A stretch of 42,535 nt of DNA from JANWHZ01 sp035758575 (GTDB lineage Bacteria; Patescibacteriota; Saccharimonadia; Saccharimonadales; UBA4665): assembly GCA_035758575.1 (NCBI GenBank), contig DASTXH010000014.1, positions 1 through 42,535 of the forward strand, given 5' to 3'. The notes beneath the pieces were generated by a model, which was not told the DNA's origin, ran no database searches, and was given only the letters and a program-made list of their open reading frames with translations. Positions 8,362 to 16,558 of this stretch are shown here, piece after piece. The number at the start of each line of letters is the position of its first letter. The stretch's first letter is position 1. The position numbers and the translations under genes were made by a program.

Positions 8362-9603
8362 ATGAAACGAGCAGTCTCGTTTAGTATGAAACGCTTCCAC
8401 AGGCGAGCGAAAAAAGTATCGCTGCACCGCCGCGCGATAATCGTCGGCAGCTGCTTGCTGGGTGTGGGGCTGGCGCTGATTGTCGTGCAGCAGGTTGTGG
8501 CGCCTGCGCTTATAGGCAAACGAACCGTTACGCTCTTGCCGTTCCTGCACCACGTGGCAGTGCAGCCGCAACCGGCGGTTGATTTGTCGGCGAAGGCCCT
8601 GGGCATAGCGGCGGGCAGTTCGCTGCCCAGCTTGTCGGACGAGCAGCTCGCAGCCAGGCTTGACGGCATACATGCGGCCGGGGCTCGTTGGGTGCGCCTG
8701 GATTTTGACTGGAGCACCGTGCAGCCTGCCAGTAGTACGTCGTTTGACTGGACGGCCTACGACAAAATAGTGGCCGCCGTTACGAGCCGGCACATGGAAG
8801 TACTCGGCATCCTCGACTACACTCCTTCTTGGGCGCGACCTGCCGGGTGTGATAGTAACCTGTGCGCGCCTGCCAGCGCTACCCCGTTTGCGGCCTATGC
8901 CGCTGCGGCTGCCCGGCGCTATAGCTCGCGGGGGGTCCATGCCTGGGAAATCTGGAATGAGCCCAACAATCCAACGTTCTGGCAGCCTGCCGCTAATCCT
9001 GGCGCCTACACGGCGCTACTGAAGCTGGCCTATACAGCCGTCCACCAAAATGACACTCAGGCAGTAGTGACAACTGCTGGACTTTCGCCGCAAGCAACAG
9101 CCAATGGCGCCTATTCGCCGTACGATTTCGCCGCAGCTATGTACACCAGTGGCGCGCACGGCTATTTTGATGCGCTGGGCGACCATCCATATACGTTCCC
9201 GCTTTCTCCTGCCGATAGCGCTGATGATGCCTGGACACAGATGGCCGGCGCGAACCACAGCCTGCGGAGCCTGATGATAGCGCATGGGGACGCCGACAAG
9301 AAAATATGGATAACCGAGTATGGTGCGCCAACGGGCGGTCCGGGGCCGGTCTCTACGAACCAGCAGCCTAATCTCGACGCTCATCCGTATACGGTCGACG
9401 AGGCGCGCCAGGCGACATTACTATCCGACGCGCTGCGCCTTTATCGCACGTATTCTTGGGCCGGGCCGATGTTCTACTACTCATACCAGGATGCCGGTAC
9501 CGATCCGTCTACGAACGAGAATTTTTTCGGTCTTGTTAGTGCCGACGGCACCAAGAAGGCGGCGTATAGCGTATACGCCAGCGCTGCTACGCAGGGTTTC
9601 TAG
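8362..9603 (+). CDS. Membrane-anchored clan GH-A glycoside hydrolase (GH5/GH39-like)
   Basis: 413 residues: a basic N-terminus, one transmembrane anchor (about 28-47) and an extracellular TIM-barrel hydrolase. WEIWNEPN gives the acid/base Glu200 and WITEYGAP gives the nucleophile Glu319, the paired strand-4 and strand-7 glutamates of clan GH-A. ARWVRLDFDWSTVQP and GILDYTPSWARP are also typical; GH39 enzymes of the PslG type, which cut the producer's own exopolysaccharide, are a plausible relative. Placement beside glycosyltransferases and a deacetylase supports a glycan-editing role. The start could be the ATG at 8386. The last 17 bp overlap the convergent gene. Confidence 0.88.
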   Translation: MKRAVSFSMKRFHRRAKKVSLHRRAIIVGSCLLGVGLALIVVQQVVAPALIGKRTVTLLPFLHHVAVQPQPAVDLSAKALGIAAGSSLPSLSDEQLAARLDGIHAAGARWVRLDFDWSTVQPASSTSFDWTAYDKIVAAVTSRHMEVLGILDYTPSWARPAGCDSNLCAPASATPFAAYAAAAARRYSSRGVHAWEIWNEPNNPTFWQPAANPGAYTALLKLAYTAVHQNDTQAVVTTAGLSPQATANGAYSPYDFAAAMYTSGAHGYFDALGDHPYTFPLSPADSADDAWTQMAGANHSLRSLMIAHGDADKKIWITEYGAPTGGPGPVSTNQQPNLDAHPYTVDEARQATLLSDALRLYRTYSWAGPMFYYSYQDAGTDPSTNENFFGLVSADGTKKAAYSVYASAATQGF

Positions 9604-10750
9604 AGACGTCCCGGGCGGGGCGCACTACCGAGGCTTCATAGATAGCTGATTGACGTGCCGCAAGCAGCTGCCAGTCGTACTGTTCGACAGAGCGCGCGAT
9701 GTCTAGCGGTTGTTTGTCCTTAGATAGCCATTCATTGATGGCTGCAGCAAGCGTATTTGTGCCAAGCGTAACGACCGATCCGTTCACGCCGCTTACGATC
9801 AGATCTTTCGCCGCATTTGCGGTGCTGTTGGTGGTAATGACGGGCGTTCCGCAGCTGAGTGCTTCTAGAGCCACGATGCCGAAGCCTTCACGTACAGACG
9901 GCAGTACGAAGACTTTTGCGCGCTTCATGTACGCATATATTGTAGAAGACTCAGCTTGGGGTGGCAGAATGGTGATATTTGCTTGCATGCCCAGGTCTGC
10001 TACCAACTGGGTAAGCGCGTCCTGCTCGATACCTTGGCCGATGATAGCGCAACGAACACCGGGATGGGTCTTCACTACCTTGACCATCGCATGAATCAGG
10101 ACGTCGACGTTCTTATCTTTCACGAAGCGTCCGACGTACAATACGTCGTACGGCTTACGGATGGGTTTGATGCTGGATAAGGTTGCCGAATCGATACCTG
10201 ACGCCACGACTGCAATATTGCGGCGCCGTTTATGGTACTCACCAAGCAGGCGTTTGGTATGTTCGGAGGCGGCTGTAATATGTGCAGGCAGCATGATGCT
10301 CAGCCGTTCGATGAGGTATGCGATATAGCCGCCCTTCCCCATATACGACGTCCAGTCAGACACCGAGAGTGCCTCATGCCAGGTGCCGTAGAGTTTTTTG
10401 CGGCGCAAGAGGCAGACTATCCAGGCGCTGAATACGGGAAAATACGGCATGTGGTCGACGTCCAGTACGTCAAACGGCACGGTTATGAGCTTGAGACACG
10501 CTATGCCAAAAAGGACGCCGGCTTTGATACTGCGGATAGAGCCTTTGTACATCGGGTAGAGCGGCGAGATAGCATGGAGCTGCACACCTTCCTCCACTAC
10601 CGTCGTATCAGTATTCTCCCACCAGTGCATCGTATATATATGCACCTCATGGCCGAGGCGCACAAGGCGCGTGCTAAGCTCATACAGCCGCTTTTCTTTG
10701 CCGCCTTTGTGGTACGGATAAATACTGTCTGATACAAATACTATCTTCAT
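9587..10750 (-). CDS. Glycosyltransferase family 4
   Basis: 387 residues. The N-terminus MKIVFVSDSIYPYHKGGKEK has the glycine-rich acceptor loop of GT4 enzymes. DVLYVGRFVKDKNVDVLIHA opens the donor domain, and PSVREGFGIVALEALSCGTP contains a full E-x7-E motif. It is second in a two-gene unit: the GT2 upstream overlaps its ATG by 4 bp (10747-10750). The C-terminus overlaps the convergent glycosidase by 17 bp. It probably adds a sugar during assembly of the surface glycan; specificity unknown. Confidence 0.9.
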   Translation of the reverse strand: MKIVFVSDSIYPYHKGGKEKRLYELSTRLVRLGHEVHIYTMHWWENTDTTVVEEGVQLHAISPLYPMYKGSIRSIKAGVLFGIACLKLITVPFDVLDVDHMPYFPVFSAWIVCLLRRKKLYGTWHEALSVSDWTSYMGKGGYIAYLIERLSIMLPAHITAASEHTKRLLGEYHKRRRNIAVVASGIDSATLSSIKPIRKPYDVLYVGRFVKDKNVDVLIHAMVKVVKTHPGVRCAIIGQGIEQDALTQLVADLGMQANITILPPQAESSTIYAYMKRAKVFVLPSVREGFGIVALEALSCGTPVITTNSTANAAKDLIVSGVNGSVVTLGTNTLAAAINEWLSKDKQPLDIARSVEQYDWQLLAARQSAIYEASVVRPARDVSRNPA

Positions 10751-11511
10751 ACTTCGCTCGATGCCTGGGCGTCTTGTAATTCGGGTACGACCTCAGTAGG
10801 AGGGTTCCATACTAAGTTTTTGAGGAACATCTTTAGGATGCGATACCCATCCTGTATCGGGTGCAGGTTGGATACGCCGTGCCGCGGATGGTAGCTAATG
10901 GGTACCGCATACATCTCGCAATTCATGCGTGCCATTTTGGTGATCATTTCCATCTCGATTGCAAAGCCAGGCGAGGTAAGATTGGGCGCCAAGGCGTCGA
11001 TAACCACCTTATTCCAGGCAAAGTAGCCCGTTAGTACGTCGCTGACGTTCGCCCGGTAAAAGATACGGACCAGGGTGGTATAGAGCCAGTTGCCAAAGCG
11101 GTTGAACATTGTCATAGAGTTGTCGTGTATCTTGCCGCACAGCCGTGAGCCAATGATTACATCGCCGAATCCTGAGCGGAGCGGCTCGAGCATACGAAGT
11201 ATTTCTTTGGAGCTGTAGGTGTCGTCGCCATCGAGCATCACTACGTAGTCGGTGTCGGGCGTAATGCTGCGGAAGCCGGTCCGCATGGCATTTCCCTTGC
11301 CTTTTGCTCGTTCGGTTATGACCCGCGCGCCCATCCGGGCGGCTATTTCGGCGGTCGCATCAGTAGAATTGTTGTCGACGACGATAATGTCTAGCGTATA
11401 GCCAAAGCGGCGCAGCTCATCCTTGTTGAATCCGCCAAGAACACTTCCGATGCCTTCTGCTTCGTTGTAGCACGGTACGATGACCGTCACCTTCCGCGTA
11501 TTTTGATCCAT
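10747..11511 (-). CDS. GT2 glycosyltransferase, dolichol-phosphate-mannose-synthase-like
   Basis: 254 residues, no membrane helix. VTVIVPCYNEAEGIGSVL, IIVVDNNSTDAT and the DxD motif in VMLDGDDTYS mark a GT2 enzyme, and the GKGNAMRTGF segment is typical of polyprenyl-phosphate sugar synthases. It likely loads a sugar on a polyprenyl phosphate for use outside the membrane, possibly by the GT-C-like module at 4060-7395 (inference). Shine-Dalgarno AGGTG lies 9 nt before the ATG. The leader contains a terminator-like hairpin (11563-11543). Confidence 0.88.
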   Translation of the reverse strand: MDQNTRKVTVIVPCYNEAEGIGSVLGGFNKDELRRFGYTLDIIVVDNNSTDATAEIAARMGARVITERAKGKGNAMRTGFRSITPDTDYVVMLDGDDTYSSKEILRMLEPLRSGFGDVIIGSRLCGKIHDNSMTMFNRFGNWLYTTLVRIFYRANVSDVLTGYFAWNKVVIDALAPNLTSPGFAIEMEMITKMARMNCEMYAVPISYHPRHGVSNLHPIQDGYRILKMFLKNLVWNPPTEVVPELQDAQASSEV

Positions 11512-11542
11512 GCTAGCTGCACCTATTTTTAGGTAAATAAAA

Positions 11543-11563
11543 ACGGCGGATTCCCTCCGTCGT
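11543..11563 (-). terminator. Terminator-like hairpin in the leader of the GT2-GT4 operon (possible attenuator)
   Basis: On the minus strand ACGACGGA pairs with TCCGCCGT around a 5-nt loop (one A-C mismatch), followed at once by TTTTTATTT. It lies between the promoter (-10 at 11580-11575) and the gene start at 11511, so it could end transcription early. On the plus strand the stem is complete with one G-U pair but lacks a U-run. Confidence 0.45.
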
Positions 11564-11574
11564 TATTAAGAAAG

Positions 11575-11603
11575 ATTATACATAATTATTGTACCATAAG
11601 CAA
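11575..11603 (-). promoter_or_regulatory. Promoter of the GT2-GT4 operon
   Basis: TTGCTT (11603-11598) and a perfect TATAAT (11580-11575) on the minus strand, 17 bp apart. The predicted leader is about 57 nt and includes the terminator-like hairpin. Confidence 0.5.
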
Positions 11604-11691
11604 TGTTATTTTTTAAAATGATGCGTACTCGAGATGCCCTAAGCGGCGCTTGTCGGCGGGATGCCACGCTGCCGCAGCGGGATGGCAGTTA

Positions 11692-11707
11692 GTTGATCTA
11701 GCTCACA
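11692..11707 (+). promoter_or_regulatory. Crp/Fnr-type binding site upstream of cyoA
   Basis: GTTGATCTAGCTCACA has the size and symmetry of a Crp/Fnr operator: the left half TTGAT is a perfect Fnr half-site and the right half TCACA a perfect Crp half-site, around the centre CTAG. It lies about 70 bp before the cyoA start codon. A Crp/Fnr family regulator is encoded at 22181. That the two are connected is inference. Confidence 0.4.
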
Positions 11708-11736
11708 GACATACTTTCGTCGCTTGTGCTTTGGGT

Positions 11737-11768
11737 GATATAGTACAGACAAAGGTTTGTACTATATC
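11737..11768 (+). promoter_or_regulatory. Perfect 11-bp inverted repeat directly before cyoA
   Basis: GATATAGTACA (11737-11747) and TGTACTATATC (11758-11768) are exact inverted arms around 10 nt, ending one base before the cyoA ATG. The left arm contains a -10-like TATAGT (11739-11744) and the loop carries the only Shine-Dalgarno-like AAAGG (11751-11755). It may be an operator over the transcription start or, if transcribed from further upstream, an RNA hairpin that controls ribosome access. Confidence 0.5.
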
Positions 11769-11769
11769 C

Positions 11770-12660
11770 ATGCATAAAAAAATCGCCATCGCCCTGCCCA
11801 TCATTGCTGTGCTTGGTTTGGTTGGCGCGCTTGCTTGGTATTTGCATGGTCACACGGTAGCAGTGCTGCAGCCGGCCGGTGAGATTGCCGAGAAAGAGCG
11901 GGCGCTGATATATTTTGCAGTGTTGCTATCAGTGCTGGTGGTGGTACCGGTGTATGTGCTGACGGTGTTTATAGTACTGCGCTACCGCGAGACCAATACT
12001 AAAACCAAGGTTAGCAGCTATCGCCCTGACTGGAGTGGCAGCTGGCGCCTGGAGACGCTATGGTGGGGCATCCCGTTGCTTATTATTGGCATCCTGTCGG
12101 TTGTCACATGGACCAGCTCGCATGAGCTTGATCCGTTCAAGCCTATCAATTCCACCGTAAAGCCGGTCAATATCCAGGTGGTGGCACTCAACTGGAAATG
12201 GCTATTTATTTACCCCGACCAAAATATTGCCAGCGTGAACCTGGCCGAGGTGCCGGTGGGCACGCCCATCAATCTATCTATTACCTCGGATACTGTGATG
12301 AATTCGTTTTGGGTGCCGCAGCTCGGCGGCCAGATATATGCCATGCCAGGCATGTCGACGCAGCTGCATCTGGTTGCCGATAAGACCGGCAGCTACTTTG
12401 GCTCGCCCGCCAACATTGCCGGCAGCGGCTTTGCGCACATGGACTTTACGGTACGGGCCGTATCGGCCCGTGATTTCTCGTCTTGGACAAAGACGGCTAT
12501 GGCGTCAGGCAATAGTCTGGATACAATGGCGTATCAGCAATTGGCCCAGCCCAGCCAGGACAATCCGGTGCGATATTATGCACCGGTGGCGCCGAATCTG
12601 TACAATAGTATCGTAATGCACTATATGGCGCCGTCCGATATGACAATGGGGGGAATGTGA
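11770..12660 (+). CDS. cyoA: Cytochrome bo3 quinol oxidase subunit II
   Basis: 296 residues from ATG 11770; an upstream in-frame ATG at 11650 would add 40 residues that overlap the regulatory region and look non-coding. There is a first hydrophobic segment (4-25), a helix at about 46-68 and another at 96-114, then the cupredoxin-like periplasmic domain. MNSFWVPQLGGQIYAMPGMS matches the quinol-oxidase form and the CuA ligands of cytochrome c oxidases are missing, so the electron donor is quinol. Unlike many CyoA proteins it shows no lipobox cysteine at its N-terminus. First gene of cyoABCDE. Confidence 0.96.
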   Translation: MHKKIAIALPIIAVLGLVGALAWYLHGHTVAVLQPAGEIAEKERALIYFAVLLSVLVVVPVYVLTVFIVLRYRETNTKTKVSSYRPDWSGSWRLETLWWGIPLLIIGILSVVTWTSSHELDPFKPINSTVKPVNIQVVALNWKWLFIYPDQNIASVNLAEVPVGTPINLSITSDTVMNSFWVPQLGGQIYAMPGMSTQLHLVADKTGSYFGSPANIAGSGFAHMDFTVRAVSARDFSSWTKTAMASGNSLDTMAYQQLAQPSQDNPVRYYAPVAPNLYNSIVMHYMAPSDMTMGGM

Positions 12661-12662
12661 AT

Positions 12663-14648
12663 ATGCTGTTTGCTAGTATTCTAGGGCGGCTGACGCTGGA
12701 TGCGTTTCCGCATAATCCTGTTACGGCTGGGGCTGCGGTGTCTATGGTGGTGGGCGCTGTGGCCGTGCTGGGCGCGCTGACGTATTTCCGCAAATGGCGC
12801 TGGCTGTGGCGCGAGTGGCTGACCACGACCGACCCGAAAAGAATCGGCGTGATGTATATTATCGTATCCGTCCTGATGTTGCTGCGCGGATTGTCGGATG
12901 CGGGGATGATGCGCCTGCAGCAGGCGACGTCGGTGGGTGCATCACACGGCTTTATGTCTGCGGAGATGTTCCAACAGGTAGTATCGGCACACGGCACTAT
13001 CATGATTTTCTTTGTGGCCATGGGCTTTATGTTTGGGCTTATCAACCTTATCTTGCCCTTGCAGCTGGGGTCGCGCGATGTAGCGTTCCCCTTTCTGAAC
13101 GCCACAAGTTTCTGGCTGTTCACTGTCGGTATGCTGCTGATTAACATGTCGCTGGTGTTGGGTGAGTTTTCAGCCGCGGGCTGGCTGGCATATCCACCTT
13201 TGAGCGAATTGCAATACAGCCCCGGTACAGGCGTAGATTATTGGATTTGGAGCTTACAGATTGCGGGCATCGGCAGCCTACTGTCGGGTATCAATTTCAT
13301 AGTCACTATCTTGAAAATGCGCGCACCGGGCATGCGGCTCATGAAAATGCCCATGTTCGCCTGGAGCGTGTTGGGCGCTATGTCGTTAGTAGTGTTTGCC
13401 TTCCCTATCCTGACGGTAACGCTGACGCTGCTGGCGTTGGACCGCACGCTTGGTATGCATTTCTTTACGGCATCAGGCGGTGGCAACGCCATGATGTATG
13501 TGAACCTGATATGGGCGTGGGGCCACCCCGAGGTATACATATTGGTGCTGCCCGCCTTCGGCATTTTTTCTGAAATCGTGCCTACGTTTTCGCGCAAAGC
13601 GCTGTTTGGCTACACCTCCATGGTGTGGGCGATATGGGGCATCGTGCTGCTGTCGTTCACGGTGTGGCTGCATCACTTCTTCACTATGGGTGCCGGGGCG
13701 GACGTAAACGCAGTGTTTGGCATTGCTACTATGTTGATTGCCGTGCCGACCGGTGTAAAAATATTCAACTGGTTATTTACTATGTTCCGCGGGCGCGTGC
13801 GGCTGGCGAGCCCAATGATATGGTTTTTGGGTTTTATTTTCCTCTTTACCATGGGCGGTGTGGCCGGGGTGCTTATGGCGGTGCCGCCGATAGACTTCCA
13901 GGTACACAACAGCTTGTTCCTGGTGGCGCACTTCCACACTATGATCATAAGCGGCGTATTGTTTGGCTACTTTGCTGGGCTTACGTACTGGTTCCCCAAG
14001 ATTTTCGGCTTTACGCTGAACGAACGTATTGGCAAATGGGCGGCCTGGTGCTGGAGCGTGGGCTTTGTGCTGGCCTTCGGCCCGCTGTATATACTAGGTC
14101 TGATGGGTGCTACGCGCCGGCTGGATCACTATAGCGCATCGTTGGGCTGGCAGCCGCTGTTTATTGTGGCTGGCGTGGGTGTAGCGATTATCGGCATTGG
14201 CGTCGGCCTGCAAGTATTACAGCTGGCGGTGAGTATTGTGACGCGCAAATGGCATCGCGATACCACGGGCGACCCCTGGGATGGCCGTACATTGGAATGG
14301 TCTATGCACTCGCCCGTTCCCGAGTACAATTTCGCCCACATTCCTGATGGCAGCAACCGCGATGCATGGTGGGCGATGAAACAGAAGGATAAGACGAGCA
14401 GCCTGCATGCGGCGCCGTTTATGTCTATTCGGGTGGCACGAAACTCGGGTGATAGCATATGCATTGCAATGGCAGCAGGCATAGCCGGTTTTGCTATCAT
14501 TTGGCATATTTGGTGGTTGGCGGGGTTGGGTGCGCTGGCGGTGGTGATAATCATCATTTGCCATACTATGCGCGATACTGACGACCGGGTGATTTCCGCC
14601 AAAGAAGTTGCCAAAACAGAAACAGCACAAGAAGCGGGGGCGGCATAA
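12663..14648 (+). CDS. cyoB: Cytochrome bo3 quinol oxidase subunit I
   Basis: 661 residues from ATG 12663, preferred to the in-frame GTG at 12657 because GGGGGGA ends 8 nt upstream of the ATG. It is the heme-copper catalytic core with about 14-15 helices: HGTIMIFFVAM (low-spin heme His), WGHPEVYIL (CuB His, cross-linked Tyr and channel Glu), HHFFTMG (two CuB His) and LVAHFHTMIISG (high- and low-spin heme His). LQLGSRDVAFPFLN keeps the D-channel Asp and MLLRGLSDAGMMR the quinol-site Arg/Asp. Reduces O2 to water and pumps protons. All key residues are present. Confidence 0.98.
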   Translation: MLFASILGRLTLDAFPHNPVTAGAAVSMVVGAVAVLGALTYFRKWRWLWREWLTTTDPKRIGVMYIIVSVLMLLRGLSDAGMMRLQQATSVGASHGFMSAEMFQQVVSAHGTIMIFFVAMGFMFGLINLILPLQLGSRDVAFPFLNATSFWLFTVGMLLINMSLVLGEFSAAGWLAYPPLSELQYSPGTGVDYWIWSLQIAGIGSLLSGINFIVTILKMRAPGMRLMKMPMFAWSVLGAMSLVVFAFPILTVTLTLLALDRTLGMHFFTASGGGNAMMYVNLIWAWGHPEVYILVLPAFGIFSEIVPTFSRKALFGYTSMVWAIWGIVLLSFTVWLHHFFTMGAGADVNAVFGIATMLIAVPTGVKIFNWLFTMFRGRVRLASPMIWFLGFIFLFTMGGVAGVLMAVPPIDFQVHNSLFLVAHFHTMIISGVLFGYFAGLTYWFPKIFGFTLNERIGKWAAWCWSVGFVLAFGPLYILGLMGATRRLDHYSASLGWQPLFIVAGVGVAIIGIGVGLQVLQLAVSIVTRKWHRDTTGDPWDGRTLEWSMHSPVPEYNFAHIPDGSNRDAWWAMKQKDKTSSLHAAPFMSIRVARNSGDSICIAMAAGIAGFAIIWHIWWLAGLGALAVVIIIICHTMRDTDDRVISAKEVAKTETAQEAGAA

Positions 14649-15268
14649 TGGACGACACATTGGTGACGACGCTACGCGAACCAACCGCCCGCGAAATGCG
14701 GCGGGATGCGGATGCGCGGGTGACGTTCGGCTTCTGGGTGTATTTGATGACAGACTGCGTGCTGTTCGCTTCGCTCTTCGCAGTGTATGCCGTACTTCAT
14801 GGCAACACCTACGGCGGCCCTAGTACAAAAGACTTGTTTGATCTGCCCTACGCCTTTGCCGAAACGTTGATACTGCTGACCAGTAGCTTTACCTGCGGCC
14901 TGGCGGTGGTAGCCGTCAAGATGAAGCGGCAAACGCACCTGCTGTTTTGGCTGTATTCCACACTGCTACTAGGCTGTTCGTTCCTAATATTAGAGGTTGC
15001 TGAGTTCCGCCATTTTTTGCATATTGGTGCCGGCTGGCGAAGCAGCGGTTTTTTATCGTCGTATTTTACGCTGGTAGGCACGCACGGGTTGCATATTACG
15101 GTTGGACTGGTGTGGGTGATTGCCCTGATGGTCAAGTTGTGGCGCGGCGGACTGACCGACGCGAACATGCGCCGGCTGACGCTGTTCAGTATGTTCTGGC
15201 ACTTTTTGGATGTAGTGTGGATTTTTATCTTCGCTGTAGTGTATCTGTTTGGAGTGCTGCCGTTATGA
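14648..15268 (+). CDS. cyoC: Cytochrome bo3 quinol oxidase subunit III
   Basis: 206 residues with five transmembrane helices; start overlaps the cyoB stop (TAATG). FGFWVYLMTDCVLFASLFAVY and the closing FWHFLDVVWIFIFAVVYLFG are hallmark subunit III sequences of the bo3 class. It stabilises the catalytic core and has no redox centre. It overlaps cyoD by ATGA. Length is close to that of the E. coli protein. Confidence 0.96.
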   Translation: MDDTLVTTLREPTAREMRRDADARVTFGFWVYLMTDCVLFASLFAVYAVLHGNTYGGPSTKDLFDLPYAFAETLILLTSSFTCGLAVVAVKMKRQTHLLFWLYSTLLLGCSFLILEVAEFRHFLHIGAGWRSSGFLSSYFTLVGTHGLHITVGLVWVIALMVKLWRGGLTDANMRRLTLFSMFWHFLDVVWIFIFAVVYLFGVLPL

Positions 15269-15627
15269 GTGAAGCAAAATATTACGCACCGTACCGCCGC
15301 TATGTGGCCGGCTTCGTTGGTTCGCTAGCCTGCACTATTGCCGCGTTCCTCATTGTGGACCGGCATATGCTGAATTTGTGGCCGAGCGTGTGGGCTATTG
15401 CCGGCCTGGCACTCCTGCAATTCGGGCTGCAACTGGTGCTGTTTTTGCATGTGGGCGAAGAACTGCGTCCCCGTTGGCGCTTACTGGCATTTAGCTTTAT
15501 GGCGCTGGTGGTGCTGATACTGGTGTGTGGTTCCATTTGGATCATGTACAACCTGAACTACCGCATGATGGCACCATCACAACAACAAATCACTTCGTAT
15601 ATGAACACCCAGGACGGCGGTTTTTAG
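15265..15627 (+). CDS. cyoD: Cytochrome bo3 quinol oxidase subunit IV
   Basis: 120 residues beginning MSEAKYYAPYRRYVAGFVGS at ATG 15265, four bases inside the cyoC stop. Three transmembrane helices (about 14-33, 41-62, 73-96); LQFGLQLVLFLHVGEE matches the conserved middle helix of CyoD. Its role is assembly or CuB stability in subunit I. A longer frame in another phase over the same DNA (15112-15627 in this phase) extends into cyoC and is not a better start. Confidence 0.93.
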   Translation: MSEAKYYAPYRRYVAGFVGSLACTIAAFLIVDRHMLNLWPSVWAIAGLALLQFGLQLVLFLHVGEELRPRWRLLAFSFMALVVLILVCGSIWIMYNLNYRMMAPSQQQITSYMNTQDGGF

Positions 15628-15631
15628 AAAC

Positions 15632-16543
15632 ATGGGTGATGTCGCCACCGATGCGGCCGCTTTGCCGCGAGCCCGTAAGTATACGTCTGGCGAAACGCTA
15701 CGCGCCTACTATCACCTGACTAAACCGGGCATCATATATAGTAACGCCATGACAGCGGTATCGGGGTATATCTTTGCGTCGCTGTGGCATGTGCAGCCGT
15801 TGGTGCTGCTATCGCTAGTGGCGGGCACTATGCTACTGATTGCTTCAGCCTGTGTGCTGAACAACTACATCGACCGGCCGCTAGACAGGCGCATGAAGCG
15901 TACGCAGAAGCGCGCGCTGGTAACCGGTGCAGTTTCCGGCCGTAGCGCCCTTTTGTTTGCGCTGGCCTTAGGCGTTCTTGGATTTGTGGTGCTCCGCGGC
16001 ACTAATGCACTGACGGTGGTTATTGGCCTGCTGGCGGTATTTAGTTACGTAGTACTGTACGGCCTGGCCAAACGCTACAGCGTGCACGGTACATTGGTGG
16101 GCACCCTGCCGGGGGCGGCGTCGCTGGTGGCTGGCTACACGGCCGTTACCGGACGGCTTGACCTGACGGCGCTGCTGTTGTGCCTGGTGATGGTGGCCTG
16201 GCAGATGCCGCATTTTTATGCGATTGCCGTGCGCCGTTTGGATGATTACAAGAACGCGGGCTTGCCCGTATGGCCGGTTCGCTATGGTATACAGAGCGCC
16301 GCCCGCCAAGTGGCGGTATATATTATGGTGTTCATGGCTGCGGGCCTACTGTTGACACTGACTGGTCATGAGGGGGTTATCTTTGCTGCGGGCATACTGT
16401 GTTTGGGTGTGTTGTGGCTGCGGAGGGCATGGCGTGGTTTGCGAACGCATAACGACCATTGGGCACGGGAAACGTTCTTGTTTTCCCTTATCGCTTTGGT
16501 GGTGTTGGCCATGTTGCTGCCGCTTGGTGTCCTATTGCCCTGA
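15632..16543 (+). CDS. cyoE: Heme O synthase (protoheme IX farnesyltransferase)
   Basis: 303 residues, 4 bp after cyoD. UbiA-family prenyltransferase with about nine helices. The two Asp-rich motifs are seen: NNYIDRPLDRRMKRTQKR (first) and YAIAVRRLDDYKNAGLPV (second). It converts heme b to heme o for the high-spin site of CyoB. No heme biosynthesis gene is in this window, so protoheme may come from elsewhere in the genome or from outside (inference). Confidence 0.95.
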   Translation: MGDVATDAAALPRARKYTSGETLRAYYHLTKPGIIYSNAMTAVSGYIFASLWHVQPLVLLSLVAGTMLLIASACVLNNYIDRPLDRRMKRTQKRALVTGAVSGRSALLFALALGVLGFVVLRGTNALTVVIGLLAVFSYVVLYGLAKRYSVHGTLVGTLPGAASLVAGYTAVTGRLDLTALLLCLVMVAWQMPHFYAIAVRRLDDYKNAGLPVWPVRYGIQSAARQVAVYIMVFMAAGLLLTLTGHEGVIFAAGILCLGVLWLRRAWRGLRTHNDHWARETFLFSLIALVVLAMLLPLGVLLP

Positions 16544-16558
16544 TGTACTGTATACTAA

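Noticed and set aside
11650..11769. 40-codon N-terminal extension of cyoA
   Set aside because: Covers the Crp/Fnr-like site and the dyad, has no signal features, and the ATG at 11770 begins directly before the first hydrophobic segment.
12497..13147. 216-residue minus-strand frame
   Set aside because: Antisense to cyoA/cyoB, which are certain; no domain features.
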